Part shown: piece after piece, positions 1 through 7,976 of the stretch
Numbering within the stretch: position 1 is the stretch's first letter
How the letters are laid out: every line of letters starts with the position of its first letter
NCBI RefSeq assembly: GCF_000308435.1
Contig: NZ_BAFR01000153.1
Location: 1 to 53,602 of the forward strand
Length of the DNA: 53,602 bases
Direction of reading: 5' to 3'
From: Nocardia araoensis NBRC 100135
GTDB lineage: Bacteria; Actinomycetota; Actinomycetes; Mycobacteriales; Mycobacteriaceae
The notes under the pieces: generated by a model
The model's input: the letters and a program-made list of their open reading frames with translations, nothing else
Databases searched by the model: none
What the model was told of the DNA's origin: nothing
Program-made: the position numbers and the translations under genes

Positions 1-259
1 GCTCCAACTGGGCGAGCGCGTTGTGCGCAGCGTTGGGGACGGCCTGCCAAGCCGGATTGTCCCGCCGCGCGAGCCAGGCGCGTTCCCGCAAGCCGGGGTC
101 GGCCACATAGCTCTGATAGGTCGACAGCAATTCGGCGATGGGATCTTTCGTCCACACCCCGCGCGGGCCGCGGAAGTCGGGGATGCCGGAATCGGTGGAG
201 ATGCCCGCGCCCGTGAGCACTCCGATCCGACCGGTACGACTGCGCCACTCCGTCGTCAT
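1..259 (-). CDS. Sir2-family NAD-dependent protein deacylase, N-terminal part (cut by window edge)
   Basis: Reading the minus strand from the ATG at 259 gives an open frame to the window edge. It begins MTTEWRSRTGRIGVLTGAG and continues with the sirtuin NAD-binding motif GAGISTDSGIPDFRG, then the A-x-PN-x2-H-x-ALA-x-LE stretch seen in bacterial CobB proteins. Sirtuins remove acyl groups from lysines of cytosolic proteins using NAD+. About 86 N-terminal residues are present; the zinc-binding and catalytic His parts lie outside the window. The gene diverges from the oxygenase at 371. Confidence 0.9.
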   Translation of the reverse strand, partial: MTTEWRSRTGRIGVLTGAGISTDSGIPDFRGPRGVWTKDPIAELLSTYQSYVADPGLRERAWLARRDNPAWQAVPNAAHNALAQLE

Positions 260-307
260 ATCTGCACAGCCTAGGGGCAGCGACAAGATCATCGGCCACG
301 GATAGAC

Positions 308-337
308 GATGAGAGAATTGTAGGGCTATCATCTCAT
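308..337. promoter_or_regulatory. Inverted repeat in a divergent promoter region
   Basis: GATGAGA (308-314) is mirrored by TCTCAT (332-337), 17 bases apart, in an AT-richer stretch between the sirtuin and the MpaB-type gene. It could be an operator for either. No regulator is adjacent, so this is only a candidate. Confidence 0.25.
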
Positions 338-370
338 TGTATTGAGTTCGACCGATCAAGGGAGATCACG

Positions 371-1282
371 ATGACCGCGTCCGTCGCACGCTCAACCACC
401 GGCGCGCGAACGCTGCCGCCCCGCCGCCCGATCGAACCGGGAACCCAGATGTGGGAACAGACCGGTCTGATCACGTTCTCCCTCACCGCGGGCTCGGCTT
501 TCCTGCTGCAAACCATGGAGCCGACCATCTCCGCGGTGGTGGACGAGTACTCCACCTTCCGCACCGATCCGATGGGCCGTGCCACACGCAGCCTGGCGTC
601 GGTGATGATGTGGGTCTACGGCGGCGACGAGGCGCTCGCCGAGGCCGACCGCCTGCGGGAGCTGCACGCCTCGCTGAACACCACCGACGCCAACGGCGTG
701 CGCCACACCGCCCTGTCCAGCGCCCCCTGGGCCTGGGTGCTGCACACCGGGACGTTCGCCTTCACCGAGAGCGCCAAGTACTTCGCCAAGCGCCCGCTCA
801 CCGCGGCGGACAAGGAAGCGTACTTCCAGGAGACGCTGCAGCTGTTGCGCAACTTCTCGGTGGCGCCCAAGGAGATCCCCGCGAATTACACCGAATTCGA
901 GAAGTTCTTCGAGGACACCGTCGCGAACCATCTGGTCGCCACCGACACCGCGCGCGATTACCTGCGGGTGATCCGCTCCGTCGCGCCGCCGAAGCAGCTG
1001 CCGCGCGTGCTGCGTCCGGTCTGGAAAGCGGCGGTGGCGCCGATCGGCCGGCTGCAGTACTTCGTGACGGTCGGCACCACGCCCGAGGTGGCGCGCCAGA
1101 AGCTCGGGCTGACCTGGACCGCGGCCGACGAGCGCAAGCTGCGGGTACTCGGCTGGCTGATCGCGCGACTGGTTCCGCTGCTGCCGGAGCGGTTGCGCTA
1201 CTTCCCGATCGCCTACGAAGCCCGCCGCCTCGAACGCGACCGGCAGCGGCTGCGCAAGATGATCGACCTGCGTCCGATCTGA
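371..1282 (+). CDS. Oxygenase MpaB family protein (DUF2236)
   Basis: A 303-residue protein of the MpaB/DUF2236 family, which includes heme-dependent latex-clearing-type oxygenases and the fungal MpaB oxygenase. Family hallmarks are the N-terminal GLITFSLTAGSAFLLQTMEP segment, R-x-x-R (GRATRS), the conserved W-x-H (PWAWVLHTG) holding a probable heme ligand, and the FFEDTVANHL region. The ATG at 371 follows GGGAG about 8 bases upstream. The substrate cannot be told; relatives act on lipids or polyisoprenoids. It appears to be a single-gene unit, since more than 500 non-coding bases follow. Confidence 0.82.
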   Translation: MTASVARSTTGARTLPPRRPIEPGTQMWEQTGLITFSLTAGSAFLLQTMEPTISAVVDEYSTFRTDPMGRATRSLASVMMWVYGGDEALAEADRLRELHASLNTTDANGVRHTALSSAPWAWVLHTGTFAFTESAKYFAKRPLTAADKEAYFQETLQLLRNFSVAPKEIPANYTEFEKFFEDTVANHLVATDTARDYLRVIRSVAPPKQLPRVLRPVWKAAVAPIGRLQYFVTVGTTPEVARQKLGLTWTAADERKLRVLGWLIARLVPLLPERLRYFPIAYEARRLERDRQRLRKMIDLRPI

Positions 1283-1864
1283 TACGCCGTCGGGGCATCC
1301 GTTCCCGGTGCACTTGGACAGCGGGGCGGGTGCTTCGATCCCCGTGCCATGACCCCGTTGATTCTGGGGCATGTACCCCGGTCGACCCACGTCGACCGGG
1401 GTACACGTGTCGAAGCAGCCGAAGCCTGTTTCGCGATGCGGCGTCGCGTTGTGTAGCGATTCGTGTGACCGGGCGACGCCCGCACGCGCCGAGCCCGTGC
1501 GCTCGTCGGACGGAGTCGCGAGTCGGCCGCTACTGCCGAAAAGCCGCGGACGACAACGTCTCTGAATATCGCAGACCTCTCGGTGACGCCTTCCTGCGGG
1601 TGAACACTCCTGCGTTACCGTCCAGTCCGCTCCAGCAGTCGGCTGCCGCGCGGCGCCGCTACGGTTGCGCGGTAGCGAATTCCGTCGTCTGACCTGCGAT
1701 TTCCGTACGCGTGCGCACGCGAAGGCACGGCGCGCCGTAACGATTCACGGCTCGCTGGTATACGTATCCCATACGCTCCGAGAGCGTTTCGGCTCAACCA
1801 GCCGGGCGGCCGGTCCGGCAGCCAGCACACTTATGCTCCACCTTGCACATCGAAAGGCGTTCCC
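1283..1864. other. Intergenic region of about 580 bp
   Basis: I see no supported gene here; open frames are high-GC shadows without recognisable domains. The region holds a strong hairpin (1373-1404) and, near 1755-1790, an AT-richer stretch (GGTATACGTATCC) that may be the promoter of the arsenate reductase at 1865. Confidence 0.4.
1373..1404. terminator. Perfect 14-bp hairpin
   Basis: The stem GTACCCCGGTCGAC (1373-1386) is exactly mirrored at 1391-1404 with a 4-base loop. It lies about 90 bases past the stop of the MpaB-type gene and is probably its terminator. There is no T tract, as is common in actinobacteria, and a palindromic protein-binding site is an alternative. Confidence 0.45.
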
Positions 1865-2278
1865 ATGTCCCACAAGCCCAGTGTGCTGTTCGTCTGCGAA
1901 CACAACGCGGGCCGCTCGCAGATGGCCGCCGGGTTCCTCAGCGCCCTCGCGGGCGACCGGTTCGATGTGCGCTCGGCGGGTAGCGCACCGGCCGAGGCCC
2001 TGAACGCCACGGTGGTGGACGCCATGGCCGAGATCGGCATCGACATCTCCGGCCACACCCCCAAGCCGCTCACCATGGACGCGATCGGCATCTCCGACGT
2101 GGTGGTCACCATGGGCGCGGGCGATGCCTGCCCGTTCTTCCCCGGCATCAGCTACCGCGACTGGATGCTGCCGGATCCGGCCGACCAGACCATCGATGTG
2201 GTGCGCACGATCCGCGACCACATCCGCATCCTGGTGGAGAACCTCATCGCCGAACTGGTTCCCGCGCCCGCGCGGTAG
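1865..2278 (+). CDS. arsC: Arsenate reductase, low-molecular-weight phosphatase type
   Basis: A 137-residue member of the low-molecular-weight tyrosine phosphatase/arsenate reductase fold. The C-x5-R-S phosphate loop is VCEHNAGRSQMA (catalytic Cys about residue 11) and the acidic segment DWMLPDP carries the general-acid Asp. It reduces arsenate to arsenite. Actinobacterial relatives use mycothiol/mycoredoxin, which is inference here. No ars efflux pump or ArsR regulator is next to it, so it is an orphan arsenic gene. A GAAAGG ribosome site lies upstream. Confidence 0.85.
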   Translation: MSHKPSVLFVCEHNAGRSQMAAGFLSALAGDRFDVRSAGSAPAEALNATVVDAMAEIGIDISGHTPKPLTMDAIGISDVVVTMGAGDACPFFPGISYRDWMLPDPADQTIDVVRTIRDHIRILVENLIAELVPAPAR

Positions 2279-2332
2279 GCGCTGTCCGATTCGTTCAAGA
2301 CGCGCCCGCGCGCGACTGCCTACGCTGCGGGC

Positions 2333-2722
2333 ATGACACCGCAACTCGACGTCCTCGGCATCGTCGTCCGTGACATGGCCGCCTCGCTGGCCTTCTACCG
2401 CCGCCTCGGTCTGGACTTCCCGGAAGGCTCCGAACAGGAGGGGCATGTCGAGGCGGCCCTGCCCAACGGCATGCGGCTCACGCTGGACACCGAAGCCGTC
2501 ATCCGGTCGTTCCACACCGACTGGACGCCGCCGACCGGCGCGGGCCGTCTCGGGATAGCCTTCCGCTGCGCCGACCCCGCGGAGGTCGACGCCGTCTACG
2601 CCGAACTCGTGGACGCGGGCTACCACGGCGAACTGAAGCCGTGGGACGCGTTCTGGGGGCAGCGCTACGCGGTGGTGCACGACCCGGACGGCAACGGCGT
2701 CGACCTCTACGCCGCCCTCTAG
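2333..2722 (+). CDS. VOC (glyoxalase/dioxygenase-fold) family protein
   Basis: A 129-residue single-domain vicinal-oxygen-chelate protein. It has paired beta-alpha-beta-beta-beta units, starting LGIVVRDMAASLAFYRRLGL and ending in the signature VVHDPDGNGVDLYA. Family members are glyoxalases, dioxygenases, antibiotic-binding proteins or epimerases, and the exact role is not readable. The stop overlaps the end of the convergent AraC gene by 4 bases. Confidence 0.8.
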   Translation: MTPQLDVLGIVVRDMAASLAFYRRLGLDFPEGSEQEGHVEAALPNGMRLTLDTEAVIRSFHTDWTPPTGAGRLGIAFRCADPAEVDAVYAELVDAGYHGELKPWDAFWGQRYAVVHDPDGNGVDLYAAL

Positions 2723-3423
2723 GGCTGGGCGAGCAACTCTCCCAGCGGCATTCCGGCCAGGGCGCGCACCTCGCGCGACAGGTGCGCCTGGTCGGCGAAC
2801 CCGGCCTGCGTCGCGGTCTCGGCGAGCGGCACGCCGCGGCGCGCCGTGGCCAGCGCACGCTGCAAGCGCAGCACCCGCGCAAGGGTTTTCGGGCCGTAGC
2901 CGAAGGCGTCCAGGCAGCGGCGATGCAGGGTCCGCTCCCCCAGCCCGGCCGCGTCGGCGACCGCCGCCACCGGCCAACCGGCATCGAGCGCGCCGACCAC
3001 CTTGCGCAGGAGCGGATCGGCCGGCTCGGCCTCGGCCGCGCGCGACCACACGATGTGTTCCAGCACCGCCGCCGGATCTGCGGCGTCCGCGATCCGGTCG
3101 ACCAGCGGCCGGACCACCGCCGATGGCCACAGCTCAGCCAGATCGACCCGCCGGTCGCGCAACTCGCGCGCCGGGACGCCGAGCAACGCGGGCGCGGTGC
3201 CCGGAAAGAACCGGATGCCGACGTACCGATCGCCGGACGATCCGCGGGGGTGGTGCGCACGGGTGTCCGGCCCCGCGACGATCAACCGGCCGTTCATCCA
3301 GATCAGATCCATGCAGCCGTCGGGCAGTACCGGCGGCGCGGGGCCACGGCCGTCGACGGTCTTGGTCCACAACACGGCGCCCGCGTACCGCGACGGCCGC
3401 TCACGGTAGGCGGCGTCGTCCAT
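2719..3423 (-). CDS. AraC-family transcriptional regulator with DUF6597-type N-terminal domain
   Basis: A 234-residue regulator. The N-terminal half (PDGCMDLIWMNGRLIVAGPD, then VGIRFFPGTAPALLGVPARELRDR) is the sensor typical of DUF6597/AraC proteins. The C-terminal half carries two helix-turn-helix motifs (VAAVADAAGLGERTLHRR and ETATQAGFADQAHLSREVRAL). It is convergent with the VOC gene, overlapping by 4 bases. In this subfamily the regulator often controls a neighbouring VOC or RibD-like enzyme. Confidence 0.85.
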   Translation of the reverse strand: MDDAAYRERPSRYAGAVLWTKTVDGRGPAPPVLPDGCMDLIWMNGRLIVAGPDTRAHHPRGSSGDRYVGIRFFPGTAPALLGVPARELRDRRVDLAELWPSAVVRPLVDRIADAADPAAVLEHIVWSRAAEAEPADPLLRKVVGALDAGWPVAAVADAAGLGERTLHRRCLDAFGYGPKTLARVLRLQRALATARRGVPLAETATQAGFADQAHLSREVRALAGMPLGELLAQP

Positions 3424-3498
3424 GACGCCCGACGCTACTCCGGACCACCGACGAGCACGAGTTCCGATGTCTCAAAAATACCGTCTCAATAAGATCCG

Positions 3499-4200
3499 CT
3501 ATTTGAGATAGCGATACAACGTCGCCCGGGAAACACCCAACTCCCGGGCGATGTCCTGCACACTGCGGTGTTCCGCGTCGCGCATGCGCCGGGCGAGTTC
3601 GATCCGCTCCGCGGTCAACGCCGCGGGCCTCCCCCTGGACGCGTACGCGGGCGAGGTCCGATCGGTGGGCGCCAACAGCAGGCGCACTCCCTCCAGCACC
3701 TCCGCCCGCAACTGCTCGACCGGCGCCTCGGCGTACAACACGACCGGGTCGCTGAGGCCGGCCACCGCCTGGGTGGCTCGAACGCGCTCGGCGAAGGTGG
3801 CGTCCGGGCCCGCCACCAGGATGTTCGCCTGCATCATGGTCTTGCTGAACCGCTCGAAAATGGTTCCGGGAGCGGCAAGCGCCAGGTCCCGGACATTGAG
3901 CCGGAGCAGATAGCGATGCGTGAGGAACACGTCGAGCAACCCTTCGATCACGCGGCGGCGCGCCTCACACGGATCGGGATCGGCCGCCTCGGCGACGATG
4001 CCTTCCATGGCCACGAGCAGCGGTTCGGCCAAGCCGGCGAGGATGTCGTACTTGCTCGGGTAGTGGTACAGCACGCCCGCCTTGGAGATGCCCAGTTGCT
4101 CGGCGATCGCGCGTACCGAGGTGCGGTGGTAACCATGCGTCCCGAACAGGTCCATGGCCACCTCGAGGATGCGCGCGCGGGTGGTCGTCTCGTCGCTCAC
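3499..4200 (-). CDS. TetR-family repressor with an extra C-terminal recombinase-type helix-turn-helix
   Basis: I place the start at the GTG at 4200 because the TetR helix-turn-helix follows at once (TTTRARILEVAMDLFGTHGY, then GISKAGVLYHYPSKYDILAG) and because upstream codons would read through the operator. The product has 233 residues: TetR DNA-binding domain 1-55, ligand domain to about 180, then an unusual tail. That tail has a linker RGRPAALTAERIELARRMR followed by HRSVQDIARELGVSRATLYR, like the Hin/resolvase HTH. Divergent from an FAD monooxygenase across two matching palindromes, it probably represses both genes. Confidence 0.88.
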   Translation of the reverse strand: MSDETTTRARILEVAMDLFGTHGYHRTSVRAIAEQLGISKAGVLYHYPSKYDILAGLAEPLLVAMEGIVAEAADPDPCEARRRVIEGLLDVFLTHRYLLRLNVRDLALAAPGTIFERFSKTMMQANILVAGPDATFAERVRATQAVAGLSDPVVLYAEAPVEQLRAEVLEGVRLLLAPTDRTSPAYASRGRPAALTAERIELARRMRDAEHRSVQDIARELGVSRATLYRYLK

Positions 4201-4220
4201 GACCCAGATCCTACCCGTTG

Positions 4221-4268
4221 ACTGACCGATGGTCAGTGCCTTACATTCGTGACTGACCAACGGTCAGT
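4221..4268. promoter_or_regulatory. Two TetR operators in the divergent promoter
   Basis: ACTGACC-GAT-GGTCAGT (4221-4237) and ACTGACC-AAC-GGTCAGT (4252-4268) are near-identical 17-bp palindromes with identical 7-base arms. Their start-to-start spacing of 31 bp is about three helical turns, so two dimers could bind the same face. The right copy ends 4 bases before the AAGGAGG ribosome site of the monooxygenase. Binding by the adjacent TetR protein is inferred. Confidence 0.85.
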
Positions 4269-4284
4269 CGACAAGGAGGCACTC

Positions 4285-5451
4285 ATGACGCAGCAACCCC
4301 GCATTCTCATCTCCGGCGCGAGCATCGCCGGACCGACGCTCGCCTACTGGCTGGTGCGCAACGGCTTCCGGCCCACTGTGGTCGAGCGCAGCCCGGCACT
4401 GCGCCCTGGCGGCAACGGCGTCGACATCCGTGCCGATTCGGTGCGGATCGCGGAGCGCATGGGCGTGCTGCCGCGGCTGCGCGAACGCGCCACCGACATC
4501 CGCGAGCTGACCTTCGTCGACGCCGCCGACCGCCGCGTCGCGGGCATGAGCACAAGCGTCTTCAACGCCGAGGGCGACATCGAGATCATGCGCGGCGACC
4601 TGGCCCAGGTGCTGTACGAGGCGACCGCGGACGACGTCGAGTACACCTTCGGCGATTCGATCGCCGCGATCGACCAGCATCCCGGCGGCGTCGAGGTGAC
4701 CTTCGACAGCGGCGCGCAGGCCGAGTTCGACCTGGTCCTCGGCGCCGACGGATTGCATTCGCGGACCAGGAATCTCGCCGTCACGCCGGAAGCGGACGCG
4801 CTGCACCACCTCGGTGTGTACTTCGCCACCGCACGTATCGACGCCGAGCTCGGACGACCGCACTCGGTAACGCTCTACAACACGCCGGGGAAGGTGGCGG
4901 GGGTCTACCGGTCGGGCGCCCACGACGCCGCGACGGCGTTCTTCGCCTTCCGGGAGGATCGCGTACTCGATATCGACCACCGCGACCAGGAAGCTCAGAA
5001 AACGTTGCTGCGCGAGTATTTCGACGACCGAGCCTGGCAGGTGCCCACCCTGCTCGACCAGGCCACCGCCGACGACGGCTTCTATTTCGACGCGGTGAGT
5101 CAGGTCCGCATACCCGCGTGGTCGAACGGGCGGGTCGCCCTGGTCGGCGACGCCGGGTACTGCGCCACGCTGCTGTCCGGAGCGGGCGCGGCACTGGCCA
5201 TCGAGGGCGCGCACCTGCTGGCGACCGAGCTGGCCGCGGCCGGCGGCGACCACCGGATCGCCTTCCGCCGCTACGAGCAAACCCTGCGTCCGACCGTGCT
5301 GCGCGCGCAGCGTTCGGTGCGGGCGAGCAGTTCCATGCTGATTCCGGCCACCGGCGGCCGCATCTGGTTGCGCAACCAGCTGACCCGCCTGATGGTGCTG
5401 CAATCTCTCGCGTCCCGGGTCTACCGGCCGGTCACGGTGCGCGCCGCCTGA
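4285..5451 (+). CDS. FAD-dependent monooxygenase (group A, TetX/PHBH-like)
   Basis: The ATG at 4285 has a strong AAGGAGG site and gives 388 residues; an earlier ATG would lie inside the operator. Motifs are the N-terminal dinucleotide fold ILISGASIAGPTLAYWLV, the NADPH/FAD motif GADGLHSRTR (about 165) and GRVALVGDAGYCATLLSGAG (about 285), which binds FAD. Such enzymes hydroxylate aromatic or polyketide compounds, and some inactivate tetracycline or rifamycin. The substrate is not known here. Control by the divergent TetR protein suggests induction by a toxic small molecule. Confidence 0.88.
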   Translation: MTQQPRILISGASIAGPTLAYWLVRNGFRPTVVERSPALRPGGNGVDIRADSVRIAERMGVLPRLRERATDIRELTFVDAADRRVAGMSTSVFNAEGDIEIMRGDLAQVLYEATADDVEYTFGDSIAAIDQHPGGVEVTFDSGAQAEFDLVLGADGLHSRTRNLAVTPEADALHHLGVYFATARIDAELGRPHSVTLYNTPGKVAGVYRSGAHDAATAFFAFREDRVLDIDHRDQEAQKTLLREYFDDRAWQVPTLLDQATADDGFYFDAVSQVRIPAWSNGRVALVGDAGYCATLLSGAGAALAIEGAHLLATELAAAGGDHRIAFRRYEQTLRPTVLRAQRSVRASSSMLIPATGGRIWLRNQLTRLMVLQSLASRVYRPVTVRAA

Positions 5452-5466
5452 ACAGGCGTCCGGGGG

Positions 5467-5976
5467 TCAGCGCTGCGGCGGTGGCGCGATCGGAACGATC
5501 TCGCGCGGCACCACACGCAGATACTGGTCTTGCCGAGCGGCGGTGATCTTCGATTCCGGGTCCCGGCAACCCACGGTGACGTCGCTGTTCGGGACGGAGG
5601 AGAAGGTCCACACCGTCACCCATTCCGTTCCACCGAACGTCTCGGTCTTCTTCGCGTCCGACGAGCGCAGATCTTCATTTCGGCCGGAACTGTCGGTGAC
5701 CGTGCAGCGAATGCCGCCGGCGGCTTGACCCCACGCGGCGGGAGCCCGGATATCGAGCACCGCATCGGCGGGCACCGGAACTTTCTTCACCTCGCCCAGC
5801 AAAATCCGGAGCCCGCCGTCCGCCGCCTCGTCGTCACGCGCTCCGGCTGTTGCCGCCGGGGCGCTCGGGGCGGCGGCGCTGGTCGAGGTCGCCGCCTCGT
5901 TCTCCTGCGGGTCGTCGGAACACCCGCACACGGCGGCGACGACCAGCGCGGTGATCGCCATCCAGCTCAGTTTCAC
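5467..5976 (-). CDS. Predicted lipoprotein of unknown function
   Basis: From the GTG at 5976 the product has 169 residues with a signal peptide KLSWMAITALVVAAVCGC, whose last Cys would be lipidated, then a low-complexity Ala/Ser/Thr/Glu linker. The mature part (about 65-165) has two cysteines (GIRCTVTD and VTVGCRDPE) that could form a disulfide, as in secreted nocardial beta-sandwich proteins. Its start overlaps the stop of the upstream gene by 4 bases, so the two are probably co-translated. No named family was recognised. Confidence 0.7.
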   Translation of the reverse strand: MKLSWMAITALVVAAVCGCSDDPQENEAATSTSAAAPSAPAATAGARDDEAADGGLRILLGEVKKVPVPADAVLDIRAPAAWGQAAGGIRCTVTDSSGRNEDLRSSDAKKTETFGGTEWVTVWTFSSVPNSDVTVGCRDPESKITAARQDQYLRVVPREIVPIAPPPQR

Positions 5977-6365
5977 AGTCGGACCTCTCGTCGCGCCCAC
6001 TCGTCAGGCGGTTGGTTCGGATCAGCCAGGCACTGAGCATGACAACCGAGCGGAGGAAAATCGCGGATACACGCCGAGGTATCGGCAATTGGACCGCAAT
6101 CGCTCGAATTCACCCCACCGATAATGAAATAGGTTGAATTGTCGATGCGCTTCCAAAAGCTCGGCTCACCTTCGAGCAATCGGTGTGCAGCCGCGCGCAT
6201 CGCGTTCTTCGCGGCGCTCGGCCCGGTACCCGGGGCGCTCACACCCCAGCGGGGCGATCGAGGACGCGCACGTATACCTCGACCGACCGGCCAACTCGTC
6301 GCGACCGGACCGGTGCCGCACGGCTCGCACTGCGCACGGCGGCGAAGGAATAAAACAAGATTCAT
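5973..6365 (-). CDS. Hypothetical protein with a cysteine-rich C-terminus
   Basis: An open frame of about 130 residues (start ATG 6365 uncertain, no clear ribosome site) whose TGA overlaps the GTG of the lipoprotein gene. The C-terminal half looks like a folded protein: AMRAAAHRLLEGEPSFWKRI followed by a Cys-bearing tail (SSDCGPIADTSACIRD, GCHAQCLADPNQPPDEW). The Arg-rich N-terminus is less convincing, and the true start may be further in. The function is unknown; the overlap with a lipoprotein suggests a cell-envelope pair. Confidence 0.45.
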   Translation of the reverse strand: MNLVLFLRRRAQCEPCGTGPVATSWPVGRGIRARPRSPRWGVSAPGTGPSAAKNAMRAAAHRLLEGEPSFWKRIDNSTYFIIGGVNSSDCGPIADTSACIRDFPPLGCHAQCLADPNQPPDEWARREVRL

Positions 6366-6558
6366 CCGATGTTTGTCGTCGGGTGGCACGGGCCTGCGTC
6401 CGGTCCGGTTCGTGTCACGCCAGCAACCTGCCGGTTTCGAAGAGGCATTTCCTCGAGACCGCCGGGGCGCATAGTGTGTCGGTAGGCGATCATCTGGAGG
6501 GCCACCATGGCGAAACTGTCGTGGGCAGCGGAACGCGAGGGCAGGGCGGAGCCCCGTC

Positions 6559-7953
6559 GTGCCTGACGGCCAGGGAACCTCCAGCGCACGCACATTGCGC
6601 GCAGCAACCCTCAGCGGCTACCGGGAAGCCGCTTTCACCACCACGCCGGTCACGCGCGCCACGCTGATCACCTTGGCGCTGCTGATCGCGGTGATCCTGG
6701 CCTACGAGGCCAACGTCACCTCGAGCGAGAGCGTCGACCACGGGTGGTTCGTCGCGCTCGCGCTGTCCGGGGTGTTCGTCGCGCGCGGGCTGCACCTGCG
6801 CAGGCCGATCACGCTTCCGCATCTCACCGCCGCCGTGCTGGTGCTCGCCGTCGCGCATCTGGCCTACCGCGCCGAGCATCCGCACGCCGGCTTCGTGCTG
6901 CTGGCCGCCACCGGCTTCGTGCTGGTGCTGCCGGTGTCCAGCAAACCGCAGCCCGACCAGATGTACCGAGTCGCCGAGCTGGTCGGCCGCACGGAGGGCG
7001 ATCCGCTGGCGCCGTTCGCCCTGCACTCGTCCAAGACCTACTTCTTCAACGCGTCGTCGACCGCCGCGATCGGCTATCGCGCCCGCTTCGGCATCGCCGC
7101 CGTGGCGGGCGACCCGATCGGTGATCGCGCGGCCTTCCCCGAACTGGTCGCGGCGTTCTCCGACTTCGCGGTCAACCAGGGCTGGCGCGTCGCCGTGCTG
7201 GGCGCGAGCCCGGAACTGGCCGAACTGTGGCAGGTGTGGGCGCTGGAGCATCGCGGGCTGCGCGCGGTGCCGATCGGCCGCGACGTGGTGATCGACGTCG
7301 ACGAGTTCGATCTCGTCGGACGCAAGTTCCGCAACCTGCGCCAAGCCGTGAGCCGCACCAAGAATTTCGGCGTCAGCACCGAGGTGGTGTACGAGTCGGC
7401 CCTCACCGAACAGCGTCGTGAGGAACTGCTGGCCATCGTCGACGAGTGGCGACGGGGCAGGCAGAACCGCGGCTTCTCGATGATCCTCGACCATCTGCTC
7501 GACGGGCGGAATCCGAACATGCTGGTGGTCATCGCCAGCGATGCGGACGGCAATCCCGTGGGCTTCCAGCGCTACGGCATCTCCGACCGGGGACGGGAAC
7601 TGAGCCTCGATGTGCCGTGGCGACGCAAGGACGCGCCCAACGGCTTGGACGAACGCATGATCGTCGATCTGGTCGACTACGCCGCGTCCCACGACATCCA
7701 CCGGATTTCGCTGGCCTTCGCCCCGTTCCCGGAACTGTTCGCCGAGAAGGACAAATCTCGCACGGCCACGCTGCTCTACCTGCTGGTGCACCTCGCCGAT
7801 CCGCTGATCCGGCTGGAATCGCTCTACCGCTTCCTGCGGAAGTTCCACGCGCTGTCGGATCAGCGCTACGCCTTGATCCGCTGGCGCGAAGTGGTGATCG
7901 CCGCCGCCGCCCTGCTCACCCTGGAGTTCGCCCCGCACCGCCGCGAGCACTGA
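6559..7953 (+). CDS. MprF-like phosphatidylglycerol lysyltransferase-domain protein (DUF2156)
   Basis: 464 residues from the GTG at 6559. Three or four membrane segments occupy about 30-135 (TLITLALLIAVILAYEANV; GFVLLAATGFVLVLPV), followed by the cytosolic DUF2156/GNAT-like domain of MprF and LysX (KTYFFNASSTAAIGYRARFG; VSRTKNFGVSTEVVYE; GFSMILDHLLDGRNPNMLVV). MprF domains transfer lysine or alanine from aminoacyl-tRNA to phosphatidylglycerol, lowering surface charge and sensitivity to cationic peptides. It lacks the N-terminal multi-TM flippase and any lysyl-tRNA synthetase fusion. The next gene starts 24 bases downstream. Confidence 0.8.
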   Translation: MPDGQGTSSARTLRAATLSGYREAAFTTTPVTRATLITLALLIAVILAYEANVTSSESVDHGWFVALALSGVFVARGLHLRRPITLPHLTAAVLVLAVAHLAYRAEHPHAGFVLLAATGFVLVLPVSSKPQPDQMYRVAELVGRTEGDPLAPFALHSSKTYFFNASSTAAIGYRARFGIAAVAGDPIGDRAAFPELVAAFSDFAVNQGWRVAVLGASPELAELWQVWALEHRGLRAVPIGRDVVIDVDEFDLVGRKFRNLRQAVSRTKNFGVSTEVVYESALTEQRREELLAIVDEWRRGRQNRGFSMILDHLLDGRNPNMLVVIASDADGNPVGFQRYGISDRGRELSLDVPWRRKDAPNGLDERMIVDLVDYAASHDIHRISLAFAPFPELFAEKDKSRTATLLYLLVHLADPLIRLESLYRFLRKFHALSDQRYALIRWREVVIAAAALLTLEFAPHRREH

Positions 7954-7976
7954 GCGGCACGGCACCGAGGAGTTCG

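Noticed and set aside
392..1390. Long minus-strand open frame opposite the MpaB-type gene
   Set aside because: High-GC shadow: Arg/Gly/His-rich without motifs, while the plus frame has clear family sequence.
1745..3130. 461-residue minus-strand frame across arsC and the VOC gene
   Set aside because: Covers three well-supported genes on two strands and has only low-complexity composition.
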